A stretch of DNA of 64,000 nt. Source: Paenibacillaceae bacterium (lineage in GTDB: Bacteria; Bacillota; Bacilli; Paenibacillales; Paenibacillaceae). The notes under the pieces were generated by a model, which was given only the letters and a program-made list of their open reading frames with translations, was not told the origin of the DNA and made no database searches. The translations under genes were made by a program, and so were the position numbers. Location: positions 1-64,000 of the forward strand of contig CAAFUF010000036.1 of NCBI GenBank assembly GCA_900766135.1, written 5' to 3'. Below are positions 32,256-42,635 of the stretch, piece by piece. Numbering within the stretch: position 1 is the first letter of the stretch; each line of letters opens with the position of its first letter.

Positions 32256-35200
32256 TTATTCCCTCCTGTTGTGCGGGCCGTTGCGCGGTGCGTCCGATCG
32301 GGGGACATTGAAGCCGACGGTTGTCCCTATATTCCACTTGCTCTCTATTTGAAGCCCGGTTCCGTATAAGGTCAGCAGCCGTCTGTGAATATTCAGCAAC
32401 CCGACGCTACGGCCCCCCGGCTTGTCGGATATCATCTCCGCCAACCGTTCGGGACGAATTCCCACGCCGTCATCCGATACCGTGACCGCAAAGCCGTCAG
32501 CGGTCTCCTTCACGGCAATGCGGACCGTTCCTCCGGCCACTCGTTGCGTAACGCCATGCCGTACCGCATTTTCCACAATCGGCTGAATGCTTAACGGCGG
32601 TACTAACCTTTGCAAGTCGACATCAACCTCGTATTCAACTTGCAGTCTTTCGTCAAATCTGGCCTTTTCCAAAAAAATATAGGACTTCACCAAATCCATT
32701 TCCTTGCGGAGCGGCACAAGCTGTTCACGGTTCTGGAAATCAAAGCTTCCACGCAAGTATTCGCTTAGCTCCGTCAGCAGCCTCGCCGCCTTGTCGGGAT
32801 CGATCGGACATAACGCGATGATGGTGTTCAAGGCGTTATACAAAAAGTGAGGTTTGATTTGCGCCTGAAGAAACGCCATTTCCGACCTCAGCGTCATTTG
32901 CACGGATTTGCGCAGTTCGATCAACGTATGCACGCGTGCGCGCAGTTCGCCGGCATCAACGGGCTTACCCAGAAAATCGTTGATGCCCGCCTGAAAAGCA
33001 GTCTCAATATACTCTGGACGGCCTCTGGCCGTCAATAAAAGAACCGGCAATTCGGATAACAGGTACCGCGTGCGTATACGCCGCGTCAGATCCAACCCGG
33101 ACCATCCGGGCATCATCCAATCGGCAATCACCAGGTCGATCCGGGGGTTGCGCATCAGTTCCTCCCATGCCGCTTCTCCACTCTCCGTCGCAATAATCAG
33201 ATAGTTCTCCGGAGACAACAACTTGATCAGAACTTGAAGATTAACCGGATCATCGTCGACGATGAGAATGGTGTGCCCGTTTGTGCCGCCCGAATCCGAA
33301 TATGGATCGGGTCCTGCCGGAACTTCCGCGCTATCGTCCAACACCAAGCCTGTGCTCCATGGCTCGGCAAAAATACCGGGCGTTCTGGGTTGTGCGGCGA
33401 CAATCGGCAGCGTGAAGTGAAACGCAGAGCCGCTGCCCAGCTCCGACTCTACCCAGATGTTCCCTCCACAGAGTTCCACCAGCTTTTTCGTCACGCTGAG
33501 TCCAAGTCCCGAACCGCTGTATCCAGACGCAATCTTGTGACGCTCGTTGTCGTCGATTTGCTCGAAAGAGCGGAAGATGGAGTCGAATCGGTCCTTGGCT
33601 ATTCCGATCCCGGTATCCCAGACGGTGATTTGCACGAATTCTCCGACCACGGCGGCCTTGATGCCAACTTCGCCCTGCTTCGTAAATTTAACGGCGTTGC
33701 CCAGCAGATTAAGCAAAACTTGGTGGAGCCGATCCTCGTCCGTATCGAGATAAGGCAATGAATCAGGCCATTGCCGGATAAACCGAATCGCTTTGCTGCC
33801 GCGCAGTTGTGCGACCACCTCGAGCGCGGATTGCGCGACGGCCGACAGATCAACCGCTTTAAACTGCAGTTTGAGATCACCGTTTTTCATTTTGGAGAAA
33901 TCGAGGATATCGTTGATCAACGACGATAACCTTTTCCCCGTGGTCACGACGAGCGACAAATCGTGCAGTTGCTTGGCATCCAGCTTTCCCGCCGCTCCTT
34001 CCAGCAGCGATTGGGCAATATTAATCATGCCGTGAAGCGGCGTCCGGAGTTCATGCGACGTATTGGCCATAAATTCGTCTTTTAGCCCGTCCAGCGTCAA
34101 CAGCTGTTTCGACAATCGCTCTGCCTTGCGGTAAGAATCCGTGAATCGGTTCGCCAACAGCAATGCTTGCGTGATGACAAAGACGAGCATTTCATACGGC
34201 AGCAGCAGCGGGATTTCCAACAAGCCTCCCGCGTTTAACAGAAGCACCAGAATGAACACCAGGATGCTTTGAACGCTGATCAAGAGAAGAAACCTCTCCT
34301 CCGATCGCCGTTTCAACCCGTCCAAAATCGTGTAGCTGACATAGATCACGTTGCTGAAACTAACCAGCGTAACCGGGATATCCGTAAAGCTCGAGAACTG
34401 AAGTGGCGGCAAAAATACGGCGATCAAAACCGTCACGGCCGTAACCACGTTGGACACGAGCAGCGCAATTTTATGGGACGGCCTCGGAACGGTAACCGCC
34501 ACGTAGTACAGCAGGAAATAATATGTCATCGCAGAAGAGACAAGCTGCAGCTTGAGAAGCCATTCGTGCGGAAGCAAGGGAAACAGGGAATCAATCAGTT
34601 TCTCTCCGTGCGTCAACACATAAACGAGCGAGGACAAACAGAACAGGCCGAGAAACAGCAATGCGGATTCTTGTTTCCGTCCCCGATGCAGCATCAATAA
34701 ATAAAGCGCGAGAAGAAAAAATCCAATCGCAATCGTTAAATCAGCAAATACGGACCGATCCCGGTCATTCAGGATCCCGGATGGATCGCCGAACACCATC
34801 GGGTAAATGATGCCGCCGGAAGCATAGCTATAGTTGGCGACCTGCACGATAAGCTCCGCGCTATCGCCGCCAATGAACGAAAATCCCACATAGGGGACAT
34901 TTTTTTGTTTGCCTTCCGCGGCCGATGCACCGGGTACCCCGCTCGAGCCGATTTCGCGACCGTTCAAGTAGATCTTGTTCGCATTCCGAATATTAACCGT
35001 GTGGACCCCGTATTCCCCTTCTTGATCCCCATTCAGCTGAATTCTCAGCCGGTACGTACCGAAGCCGGTTGCTTTCGATCCTTCGTGTTCGTCGCCTATA
35101 TAGCTGTTCCACTTTCCCGGCACCCGCACAATTTCGGCAAGCTCCGGTTTCGGAACGCCGCTGGGCCTGTCGTCGCGGAACGATTCAGGACCCAGCAGTT

Positions 35201-35396
35201 GATTGCGGTAAAACTCCCACTCCCCGACAAGCCGGACCGGCCCGTTTCGGGCGAAATCCCACTCCTTGAGATCCAACAGACCGGCCTCGGAAACCGGACC
35301 GTCGCCGACCGAATTGGTCCACTGGACAAACCAGTAGGCCGGCAACAGAAAAACCAATATGACACTTACTATGATATTTAGCGTGCGTCGACTCAT
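32256..35396 (-). CDS. Hybrid sensor histidine kinase with two kinase modules
   Basis: 1046-residue membrane kinase. Domains in order: N-terminal helix (7-28), extracytoplasmic carbohydrate-binding-like 7TMR-DISM sensor (50-205), about seven membrane helices (215-415), HisKA with His448 in ANTSHELRTPLHG, HATPase (550-665), receiver with Asp759 in LVIADWMMPG, and a second, LytS-type kinase (His850 in QIKPHFLYNALNTI) with its own HATPase (930-1030). Two complete ATP-binding modules around one receiver are unusual in general but recur in Bacillota. ATG at 35396 follows AAGGATAATAGG. A TATAAT on the minus strand at 35440-35435 may be its -10. Signal unknown. Confidence 0.9.
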   Translation of the reverse strand: MSRRTLNIIVSVILVFLLPAYWFVQWTNSVGDGPVSEAGLLDLKEWDFARNGPVRLVGEWEFYRNQLLGPESFRDDRPSGVPKPELAEIVRVPGKWNSYIGDEHEGSKATGFGTYRLRIQLNGDQEGEYGVHTVNIRNANKIYLNGREIGSSGVPGASAAEGKQKNVPYVGFSFIGGDSAELIVQVANYSYASGGIIYPMVFGDPSGILNDRDRSVFADLTIAIGFFLLALYLLMLHRGRKQESALLFLGLFCLSSLVYVLTHGEKLIDSLFPLLPHEWLLKLQLVSSAMTYYFLLYYVAVTVPRPSHKIALLVSNVVTAVTVLIAVFLPPLQFSSFTDIPVTLVSFSNVIYVSYTILDGLKRRSEERFLLLISVQSILVFILVLLLNAGGLLEIPLLLPYEMLVFVITQALLLANRFTDSYRKAERLSKQLLTLDGLKDEFMANTSHELRTPLHGMINIAQSLLEGAAGKLDAKQLHDLSLVVTTGKRLSSLINDILDFSKMKNGDLKLQFKAVDLSAVAQSALEVVAQLRGSKAIRFIRQWPDSLPYLDTDEDRLHQVLLNLLGNAVKFTKQGEVGIKAAVVGEFVQITVWDTGIGIAKDRFDSIFRSFEQIDDNERHKIASGYSGSGLGLSVTKKLVELCGGNIWVESELGSGSAFHFTLPIVAAQPRTPGIFAEPWSTGLVLDDSAEVPAGPDPYSDSGGTNGHTILIVDDDPVNLQVLIKLLSPENYLIIATESGEAAWEELMRNPRIDLVIADWMMPGWSGLDLTRRIRTRYLLSELPVLLLTARGRPEYIETAFQAGINDFLGKPVDAGELRARVHTLIELRKSVQMTLRSEMAFLQAQIKPHFLYNALNTIIALCPIDPDKAARLLTELSEYLRGSFDFQNREQLVPLRKEMDLVKSYIFLEKARFDERLQVEYEVDVDLQRLVPPLSIQPIVENAVRHGVTQRVAGGTVRIAVKETADGFAVTVSDDGVGIRPERLAEMISDKPGGRSVGLLNIHRRLLTLYGTGLQIESKWNIGTTVGFNVPRSDAPRNGPHNRRE

Positions 35397-35491
35397 CCTA
35401 TTATCCTTATCTATTCATTCTCTCTAGCTCGATGATTATATTCGACTTTTGGCGAATTTTCTCCTTTTTCCGCGCAGGCTTAACCCTTATG

Positions 35492-35534
35492 AAAAAGAAC
35501 CCTCCCCAACTATATGGCTTGGGGAGGGCTCTTT
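35492..35534 (-). terminator. Terminator of the GH92 operon
   Basis: On the minus strand AGAGCCCTCCCCAAG... pairs with TTGGGGAGGGTTCT, then a T run. It separates the mannosidase operon from the kinase genes. Confidence 0.88.
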
Positions 35535-35572
35535 CAACCCTGGGAGAGGCGTTTGTTAGAGTCAGCCTCGGT

Positions 35573-38500
35573 TCAGATTTTGTCGAACGTGAAACGGTCG
35601 AAGTTGCCGATATACGGCTGCGAACCGTTTGTCGTGCCTCTCAATACGATATACACATCCTGCAGACCGGTGACGGTGGTGTTCAAATTGGCCGTGGCGG
35701 TCCGGTACGTGTCCCAACTGGTCCCGGTCTGGGGCAGCGTAACCGTCGCGATCAACGTGCCGTCCGCCGAGCCCAGGCGAATTTCCGCTTTCGCATCCGC
35801 CGGCACTCTCCCCGACGGGGCGTCGTAAACAATTTCCACACGGTTCATGCCCGCGGTTCCGAAGTCTGCACGTTGATAGGCAAGCCATGCGCCGTCGAAG
35901 GTGTTTTTAACGACAGTCCCGCCGTTCTTCGGTTCCGTGCCTAACCCGCTGCCGTTAGAGTGCTTGGCCGTGGTCAAATCGGTATAGGCTTCGAATTCGA
36001 TCGCCAATTTGCCGTTCACCGGCTCGAAATTCGGCATTTCCGGTCCGCCTGCCGTCGTTAGCGAAAAGCTGGCATTATCGAAATTCCCGATATAGGTAAA
36101 CGTCGAGCTGGTCGTGCCGGTCAGCACGAGATACACGTCTTGAATACCGGTCACGGTTTGATTCAACGCGGCTGTAGCCGTCTTATAAGTCCCCCAGCTT
36201 CCGGCCGTCGGCGGTACGGCAACTTTGCCGACGAGCGTGCCGTTTTCGGAGCCGAGGCGGATTTCGACGGCGGCGTCAGCCGCGGTGTTCCCCGTGTTGC
36301 CCGCGTATTCGATCGCGATCTGGTTGACTCCGGCGCTGCCGAAGTCCATCCCTCGGTATGCAAGCCAGGCACCGTTAAAGGTATTGGCTATCTGTTGTCC
36401 GCTATTGCCTTTTTCCGTTTTCAGCGGCGTGCCTTTGTACGGATGATTGGCCGTCGACCAGGCATCGAAATTCTCCAGCTCCAGCTTGGCGTAATCGCTC
36501 CGAACCTTATCGAAGATCAGCTTGTCGAAATTGCCGATGTAAGGCTGCGAACCGTTTGTCGTGCCTCGCAAAACGATATACACATCCTTCATGCCGGTGA
36601 CTGTAGTGTTCAGATTGGCCGTAGCGGTACGGAAGGTGTCCCAACTGCTGCCGGTTTGAGGCAGCGCAACGATGGCCACCGGTTCACTGTTCAGCGAATC
36701 CAAGCGAATTTCCGCTTTCGCGTCCGCCGGCACTCTCCCCGACGGGGCGTCGTAAACGATTTGGACCCGATTCATGCCCGCAGTTCCGAAGTCTGCCCGC
36801 TGATAGGCCAGCCACGCCCCGTCGAACGTATTTTTGACGACGGTGATGGTGTTGTTAAGCCGATTTTCCGTGCCTAACCCGCTGCCGTTGGCATGTTTGG
36901 CGTCGGTCATCTCGGTAGCGCCCTCGAATTCAATCGCCAATTTCCCGTTCGTTTGGAAGAAATTCGGTCCGGCCGGCGGCTCCTCCCAAGGCTCCGGCAC
37001 ATCAGGCGTTTGGACCGGAACCGGAATCGGTTCGGGCAGTCCTTCATCGCCTGGCTGCTCCGGAGGTTCCGGGGCCGGCTCAGCTTGGGAAATAATCGGT
37101 TCGGCCAGCCATACCGATTCGTAGATATTGCCGTTATAATCGTCCACAAGGTAGATATTCACCTGATAACGACTCGAGTTGACGTTAAACGTCTGCGACA
37201 AATCGAACGCCCCCGTCTCCACGGGCACGGCGCTGGACAACATCGCCTGGCCGCTGCCGTTCATCAGTTGGATGACGGCAACCGCCTCATCGACGTAGGT
37301 GCCTTTCAAGTTGCCGTCGATGCTTACGACCATATTGCCTTTTCGATTCACGTCCGCCTTCAGATCGAACACGTCCCACACGATATCGGAGGTATAGGCT
37401 TGATTCGAGGCTAATCGCTCACCGGGAGCTCTCCCTAAGCTGGCGTTGCCTTTAACCCGAACCTGCACCTGGCCCGCTTCGTACGTACCAGGTCCGACGA
37501 TTTGCGGATTGGCACTGGTCGCGGACCAGCTTTTCCCACCGTCGGTCGTGAATTCATAGTCCGTCGCACTTTCGAATCCCGGAACGAAGGTCCAGCCGAA
37601 GGTGTTGGCTTTGTCATCGACGACCGGCGCAGTCGGCGCAGGGGGAATCGTCATCCGCATCACGGCCTCCAGGCCGAAATCGAAGGCGATGTCCGAACTG
37701 GTGGCGTTCACTTGGTGAACCTCCCCCGCCAGCACGTTGGTTCCTTCAACCAGCAGCGACGGATCGATCCGGAACGAGGCCCGGTCCCGTTCGTCGCCGA
37801 CGGTCGCGTTGGCGTACGTGCTATAGCTCGCCGGGCCGGCCGGCATGTTGGTACGGAAGATCTCTTGCCCATTCAAATACACGATGGCCCCGTCGTCACG
37901 GACCAGCTTGGCGTCCAGCTCCAGCATATCCTTCTTGTTCGAGACTTCGAACGTTTTGCGGAAATAGGTTGTCGGATACTTGTTGTTGCCGTTCGGCCCA
38001 TAGTTGACGACTGTTTTGGCGTAACCCTTATTGTCGTAGCCGAGCGGAGCCGCTCCCGCATTCCAGGCGCTGTCGTCGTATCCGAACCCCTGCCAGCCGC
38101 TGCCCGGAGCTTGTCCTTTATCGAAATACTTCCACTCCGAGCCGAGGGCGATCAGCTCCTGGCGGCTCAGCGCATCGTCGACCCCGGCGCCGAAATCGGT
38201 CATCGGCGGAGCCGTTTTGGCCAAGGCGCCCCAAGCCATATTCGGCTGGGAACTCATGTCGAACTCCAACGTGCCGCCGGCCATGATCGCTTCGTAGCTG
38301 ATCCAGGCCTGATCGAATTTCTTACCGTTTAACTGTGCTGATTGGATGAAGCGGTTTTGGCTGGACACGTTGTTTGCCTTGATCGTCAAGGTCTTCCCGC
38401 CGTCCAGGTGCAGCTTGACTTCCGAGAAGATCGGCGATCCGATCAGGAAGGCGGCATCGCCCGGATTGGCCGGGAACAAACCTAATGCGCTATAGACGAA

Positions 38501-40933
38501 CCAGGAAGCCATCGCGCCCGCATCGTCATCCATCGATGGCAGGTATCCTTCCGGGTCGGCCCGGTACACGCGCGACTTGAGCGGATAGGAGTAAGCCCCG
38601 TGGTTGTGATATTTTTGCGTTACCACTTCCGTCGTGAACTCCCGAGCGTAATATTGGGTCAGATAAGGGTACCCCAGATAATTGAACAGATACGGGGCAT
38701 CCAGGTCCGTTTCGTTGATGGCCATATATTCGTCCCGCTCGAAAAATCCCAGCAATTGCTTGGCCATTTCCGTTTTGCCGCCCATCAGCTCGGCCAGCCC
38801 TTCCATGTCCTGCATTGCGGACCAGCGATATTGCCACAGATTGCCTTGGTAAGCGTATCTGTCCACCGCCGTGACGTCCGAACCGCTCACGTCCATCCCG
38901 TTCGGCGTAAAGAAACCGATCTTCCGGCCTTTCTCGTCGGCCTGTTTCGGATTCCACAATTTTTGGTAGGACAACGCCACCTGCTTGTATCTCTCGTACG
39001 TCGCTTTATCGCCGACCAGCTCGGCTAATTTCATCGGAAAATAGCCGCTTCGCGCCTTTTCCAGTTGGCCGGATACTTTGTCCTGATCCCCGAAATTGTC
39101 CGCGTCGACGCCCATCCCTTGCAGCGCCGTGTACACGTCGAAGTCCCTGAACCCTTTCGCATAGGCGTCCAGAACAACCGCCCCGTTAAATTCGTTCCGT
39201 ACCGTCGGGCTTGGCCAGTACCCGCTGCCCCACTGCGTATAAGTGCCTCTGGTTTTATACAAATCGACCAGCGATTTGACCATATTGTTGTATTCCTTCG
39301 GCGTTAGCACGGAAAACAGGGCGTATTTACGGAAATCGTCCCAGGTCGTCCAGCCATTGTAATACTCGAAGTCGTCGCCGAGCTCCGAGGCCTGGCGAAT
39401 CGTAATTTCGTCCCGTCCCGCCTTGAAGGTGCCGACGGAACTGGTCACGTTTTTCGGGTGGAGAAACGTATGGTACATCTGGGTGTAAAAGATCCTTTTG
39501 TTCTCTTCGTCCGCATCTGTCACTTCCACTTTGCCGAGCAAATCGCTCCAGGCCCCGCGGATTTTCGCGTGCTGCGCATCGAAATCCCATCCGGCGATAT
39601 CGTGGTCGCGTTCGTATTTCGCCTGCTCGACGCTGATCGGAGACAAACCGACCTTCGCTTGCACGGCTTGGCCCGCGGCGTTCTCGAAGTTGACCCATAC
39701 GCCGGTTTTCGAGCCGGTCCGCGTAGCCACGGTTCCTGTTGCATCGCCCTGCCAAGACGTATATGAGTTGAAATCATGGTCGAACTGGATGGAATAATAC
39801 ATGACGTAGTATCCGTTACCGCACACGTTTTGCGCTTTGACCATGCCGGAGATTTCGCGGTTGTTCTCCACCGTTAGGCTCGTATCCAGCGGAGCCCCGT
39901 TGTAGTTATTGCTTAGATCGACCAGAATGGATGCGGCTGAGGCGTTCTCCGGGAAAGTATACCGGTGGAAGCCCACGTTATCTGACGCGGTCAACTCAAC
40001 TCCTACGCCCGAGTTCAGCGTTACCGCGTAATAGCCGGCGGACGCCTGCTCACTGCTTTTGTCGTAGGGTTGCTTGTATTCGTTGCTGTTGTTCGTGAAG
40101 GCGCGGGTTTCCGGCATCATCAGGATGCTGCCGCCCGCCCCGCTGCAGCCGACGCCGCTGAACCGCAGATGGGAAAATCCCTTCAGGTTCTTGTCCTGAT
40201 AATAATACCCGCTGAAGGCCCCGCCGTCGCTGTCCGGTCCGAGCGAGACGAGCCCGAACGGCATGGTTGGCCCGGGGTTCGTCTGGCCGTTGTCGCCCAA
40301 CGTGTTGATAAACGGATCGACGTAATCGACCGGATCCAGGTTCACCGGCGGATAGGCCGGCGTTTGCCCCGCATCCACTCCGTAGAGTTCAAGCTCGTAA
40401 AGACGCACCGTATTGGAATCGTAAGCGCCCTGGCTCACGTAAAACCGAACGTACTGAGCGGTAAACGGTTCCGGCAAATAACGGTCGACGATCGTCTGCG
40501 CGTTGTTTTGCACGACGTCGACGTCCGTCCAGGTTACGCCGTCGACGCTTTTTTGCAAACGGAAATTTTTCGTGTTCCAAAACGGGCTGCTGTTGGTTTC
40601 GTTGATGCCGGCGTTTTGGACGACCCACTCGTTAATGGTATACGTCTTGCCCAAATCGAGCTTCATCCATTTGATCTTGGCCGCCGAGTTGTCGCACCAT
40701 TTGGTGTCGGTTTTGCCGTCCACGGCAAATTTGGCGCTTTCGCTGCTGTTGCATTGGCCCGAAGCCGTTACCTTAGCGTTTAACGCCACGTTCCGGGTCG
40801 ACGATCCTCCCCCCGCCGCGGCGGAAATCGCCCGCAGGTCCGCGGCCGAAACGGCGCCGCCGATAAACAGCGACTCCACTAAGCCATAAAGCAGCATCAC
40901 CGTCATGAAAACCGAGACAATCCTCTTCCCCAT
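35573..40933 (-). CDS. Secreted GH92 alpha-mannosidase with galactose-binding and CBM modules
   Basis: 1786-residue exported glycoside hydrolase. ATG at 40933 follows GAGGGGA. Order: signal peptide (1-31), F5/8-type discoidin module (45-185), GH92 catalytic domain (205-940), Gal-binding module (955-1130), beta module (1140-1310), linker, and three CBM6-like repeats (about 1329-1473, 1484-1629, 1641-1786). The GH92 marks include VDPFINTLGDNGQTNPGPT, GFSHLRFSGVGCSG and the carboxylate segment GYLPSMDDDAGAMASWFVYS. GH92 enzymes are calcium-dependent exo-alpha-mannosidases, some acting on phosphorylated mannose. It is the last gene of the Pho-box operon, so a phosphomannan or host glycan substrate is plausible but unproven. 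Confidence 0.92.
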   Translation of the reverse strand: MGKRIVSVFMTVMLLYGLVESLFIGGAVSAADLRAISAAAGGGSSTRNVALNAKVTASGQCNSSESAKFAVDGKTDTKWCDNSAAKIKWMKLDLGKTYTINEWVVQNAGINETNSSPFWNTKNFRLQKSVDGVTWTDVDVVQNNAQTIVDRYLPEPFTAQYVRFYVSQGAYDSNTVRLYELELYGVDAGQTPAYPPVNLDPVDYVDPFINTLGDNGQTNPGPTMPFGLVSLGPDSDGGAFSGYYYQDKNLKGFSHLRFSGVGCSGAGGSILMMPETRAFTNNSNEYKQPYDKSSEQASAGYYAVTLNSGVGVELTASDNVGFHRYTFPENASAASILVDLSNNYNGAPLDTSLTVENNREISGMVKAQNVCGNGYYVMYYSIQFDHDFNSYTSWQGDATGTVATRTGSKTGVWVNFENAAGQAVQAKVGLSPISVEQAKYERDHDIAGWDFDAQHAKIRGAWSDLLGKVEVTDADEENKRIFYTQMYHTFLHPKNVTSSVGTFKAGRDEITIRQASELGDDFEYYNGWTTWDDFRKYALFSVLTPKEYNNMVKSLVDLYKTRGTYTQWGSGYWPSPTVRNEFNGAVVLDAYAKGFRDFDVYTALQGMGVDADNFGDQDKVSGQLEKARSGYFPMKLAELVGDKATYERYKQVALSYQKLWNPKQADEKGRKIGFFTPNGMDVSGSDVTAVDRYAYQGNLWQYRWSAMQDMEGLAELMGGKTEMAKQLLGFFERDEYMAINETDLDAPYLFNYLGYPYLTQYYAREFTTEVVTQKYHNHGAYSYPLKSRVYRADPEGYLPSMDDDAGAMASWFVYSALGLFPANPGDAAFLIGSPIFSEVKLHLDGGKTLTIKANNVSSQNRFIQSAQLNGKKFDQAWISYEAIMAGGTLEFDMSSQPNMAWGALAKTAPPMTDFGAGVDDALSRQELIALGSEWKYFDKGQAPGSGWQGFGYDDSAWNAGAAPLGYDNKGYAKTVVNYGPNGNNKYPTTYFRKTFEVSNKKDMLELDAKLVRDDGAIVYLNGQEIFRTNMPAGPASYSTYANATVGDERDRASFRIDPSLLVEGTNVLAGEVHQVNATSSDIAFDFGLEAVMRMTIPPAPTAPVVDDKANTFGWTFVPGFESATDYEFTTDGGKSWSATSANPQIVGPGTYEAGQVQVRVKGNASLGRAPGERLASNQAYTSDIVWDVFDLKADVNRKGNMVVSIDGNLKGTYVDEAVAVIQLMNGSGQAMLSSAVPVETGAFDLSQTFNVNSSRYQVNIYLVDDYNGNIYESVWLAEPIISQAEPAPEPPEQPGDEGLPEPIPVPVQTPDVPEPWEEPPAGPNFFQTNGKLAIEFEGATEMTDAKHANGSGLGTENRLNNTITVVKNTFDGAWLAYQRADFGTAGMNRVQIVYDAPSGRVPADAKAEIRLDSLNSEPVAIVALPQTGSSWDTFRTATANLNTTVTGMKDVYIVLRGTTNGSQPYIGNFDKLIFDKVRSDYAKLELENFDAWSTANHPYKGTPLKTEKGNSGQQIANTFNGAWLAYRGMDFGSAGVNQIAIEYAGNTGNTAADAAVEIRLGSENGTLVGKVAVPPTAGSWGTYKTATAALNQTVTGIQDVYLVLTGTTSSTFTYIGNFDNASFSLTTAGGPEMPNFEPVNGKLAIEFEAYTDLTTAKHSNGSGLGTEPKNGGTVVKNTFDGAWLAYQRADFGTAGMNRVEIVYDAPSGRVPADAKAEIRLGSADGTLIATVTLPQTGTSWDTYRTATANLNTTVTGLQDVYIVLRGTTNGSQPYIGNFDRFTFDKI
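35576..36945 (-). repeat. Three tandem CBM-coding repeats in the GH92 gene
   Basis: Copies at about 36513-36945, 36045-36480 and 35576-36009. The outer two are nearly identical in DNA and share the stretch KNTFDGAWLAYQRADFGTAG, while the middle copy has drifted. The pattern suggests recent duplication or gene conversion of the outer units. Confidence 0.8.
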
Positions 40934-40983
40934 CGCTTTTTGTTCCCCTCGCTTTCGTCTAGTCCATGAACCGTCCGCCATTT

Positions 40984-42609
40984 TTACAAAAACCGTCGGA
41001 GCATGACGGCCACCTCGGCCCGGGTCAAGTCGTGACGCGGGTTAAAGCGGCTGCCGTCGCCCTGGATCCAGCCCTGCGACCAAGCTTGATCCACCGCTTT
41101 CGCGGCCCATGCCGAAATGTCTTGCGCATCGGCAAAAGCCGGCGGCTTCTGCCCGCCCGCGACCGCTGCAGTGTTCATCGTTTCCGCCGCTCTTACTAGC
41201 GAAACGACGGCTTCCTCCCGCGTAATCGGATCGTTCGGCCGGAAAGCGCCGTTGTAACCCGACACGATCCCAAGCCGAGCGGCTTGCGCGACCGACTCAG
41301 CGTAATAACGCCCCGAAGCCACGTCCTTAAATGGGCTCTCGGATCCGACGCTCGGCGGATTGCCTTCGCCATTTGCGGTTTTAACCTCCGCGACCGTCCG
41401 CATAACCAACGTCACGAATTCCGCGCGCGTGATGCTGCGATTGGGCGCATAATGCTTGGCATCGACGCCGGTGACGATATGCTTCGCCGCCAGCGCCTTC
41501 ACGGCTTGTTCCGCCCAGTGCCCGGCCAAGTCCAGGAACGTCTTGTTATATTCCAAAATCGCATAATAGGAAAAATGCTCCGCCGTAAAAGTGAATACGC
41601 CGCCTTCCAGTTTGCCTGGCACGTATTCGGTCCCCTGGCCGTTCACATAATATACGCCGGCCATCTCACTCGAAATTAATTTCTCCTGCTCGGGCGTCAG
41701 CCGAATACTCACGGTAGCTGGCCGGTCGAGTTGATGGATTTCCTTTACCTGGTCGCCTACGATGACTTGGACCACCACCGACAGGACGACGCCGGTCGGC
41801 TTATAATCGGAGTCGGCTCGAACCGACTGCTCCACCGTCGATTTCGCTTCTGCGGACCACGCCGCATTCAGCACGATGCGTACTCTCGACGAGGCTTCGC
41901 CGGACAAGGCAAAAGCGCCTGCCGGGAACTCCACCGTACGGGTTCCGGTTGTTATGATCAGACCCATGCCCTCTCCCGTAATCTTGCTTAAAGCTTGTCC
42001 CGGCAGCTCCAAAGCGGTTCCCGTATCCCCGGCAGCCGAGGGCAGCTCGATCGTTACCGCCCCGCCGCTCCCGGCTTGCTGCGCGGCCCCCGCCAGCGTA
42101 TCGCTGCCGACAAGATACCTTCCGTCTGCGGCAAGCTCCGGCCGGGCGGTGGAACCGCTGGCCTGTCCGGCGCCTGCCGGGATACCGCTCGCATCGGTCG
42201 CTGGAGTCGGAACCGTTGGAGTCGGAACCCCACTGGATCCGCCTCCCGAGGTTCCCCCGCCCGTCACGACGGAGAACGTATCGGTTTTCGTTTCGCTCCC
42301 GCTCCCGGCAACAACGGTGTACCGGCCCAACGGAGCAAGATCCTCGCCCGCCGGAATGCCGACCGTTGCGGAATAGCTGCCGCTCACCGCAGGAATTGCA
42401 TCCACGTACAAGACCGTTTGCGCCGGGCTGACGATTTTGACGGTCACATTTCCGCCCGTTTCGCCCGGGACCGTGCCGGACAGCGTCAGCTCCCCGCCGC
42501 GGCGAACTTCTTTCGCGCTTAAACTCAGCGTAAAGGTGTCCGCCGCGAAGACGGATGCCGGCCCAAGTGCGAACCATAACATCAGCAAGACTGCCAAAGT
42601 TTTTTTCAC
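40984..42609 (-). CDS. SLH-domain wall protein
   Basis: 541-residue exported protein from the GTG at 42609 (after AAGAAGGGA). An ATG at 42636 sharing a base with the previous stop (TAATG) is the alternative, adding nine residues and a poor ribosome site. Signal peptide to about 22; a beta-sandwich (25-115); a Gly/Ser/Pro/Thr linker; a second beta-region (150-330); and three SLH modules (LDLAGHWAEQAV, FKDVASGRYYAE, FADAQDISAWAAK). No catalytic motif is visible. Placed between the phosphatase and the mannosidase genes in one operon, it may be the wall-bound partner of those enzymes, which have no anchor of their own. Confidence 0.85.
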   Translation of the reverse strand: MKKTLAVLLMLWFALGPASVFAADTFTLSLSAKEVRRGGELTLSGTVPGETGGNVTVKIVSPAQTVLYVDAIPAVSGSYSATVGIPAGEDLAPLGRYTVVAGSGSETKTDTFSVVTGGGTSGGGSSGVPTPTVPTPATDASGIPAGAGQASGSTARPELAADGRYLVGSDTLAGAAQQAGSGGAVTIELPSAAGDTGTALELPGQALSKITGEGMGLIITTGTRTVEFPAGAFALSGEASSRVRIVLNAAWSAEAKSTVEQSVRADSDYKPTGVVLSVVVQVIVGDQVKEIHQLDRPATVSIRLTPEQEKLISSEMAGVYYVNGQGTEYVPGKLEGGVFTFTAEHFSYYAILEYNKTFLDLAGHWAEQAVKALAAKHIVTGVDAKHYAPNRSITRAEFVTLVMRTVAEVKTANGEGNPPSVGSESPFKDVASGRYYAESVAQAARLGIVSGYNGAFRPNDPITREEAVVSLVRAAETMNTAAVAGGQKPPAFADAQDISAWAAKAVDQAWSQGWIQGDGSRFNPRHDLTRAEVAVMLRRFL

Positions 42610-42635
42610 GGAATGATGTCCCTTCTTTCTATCCA

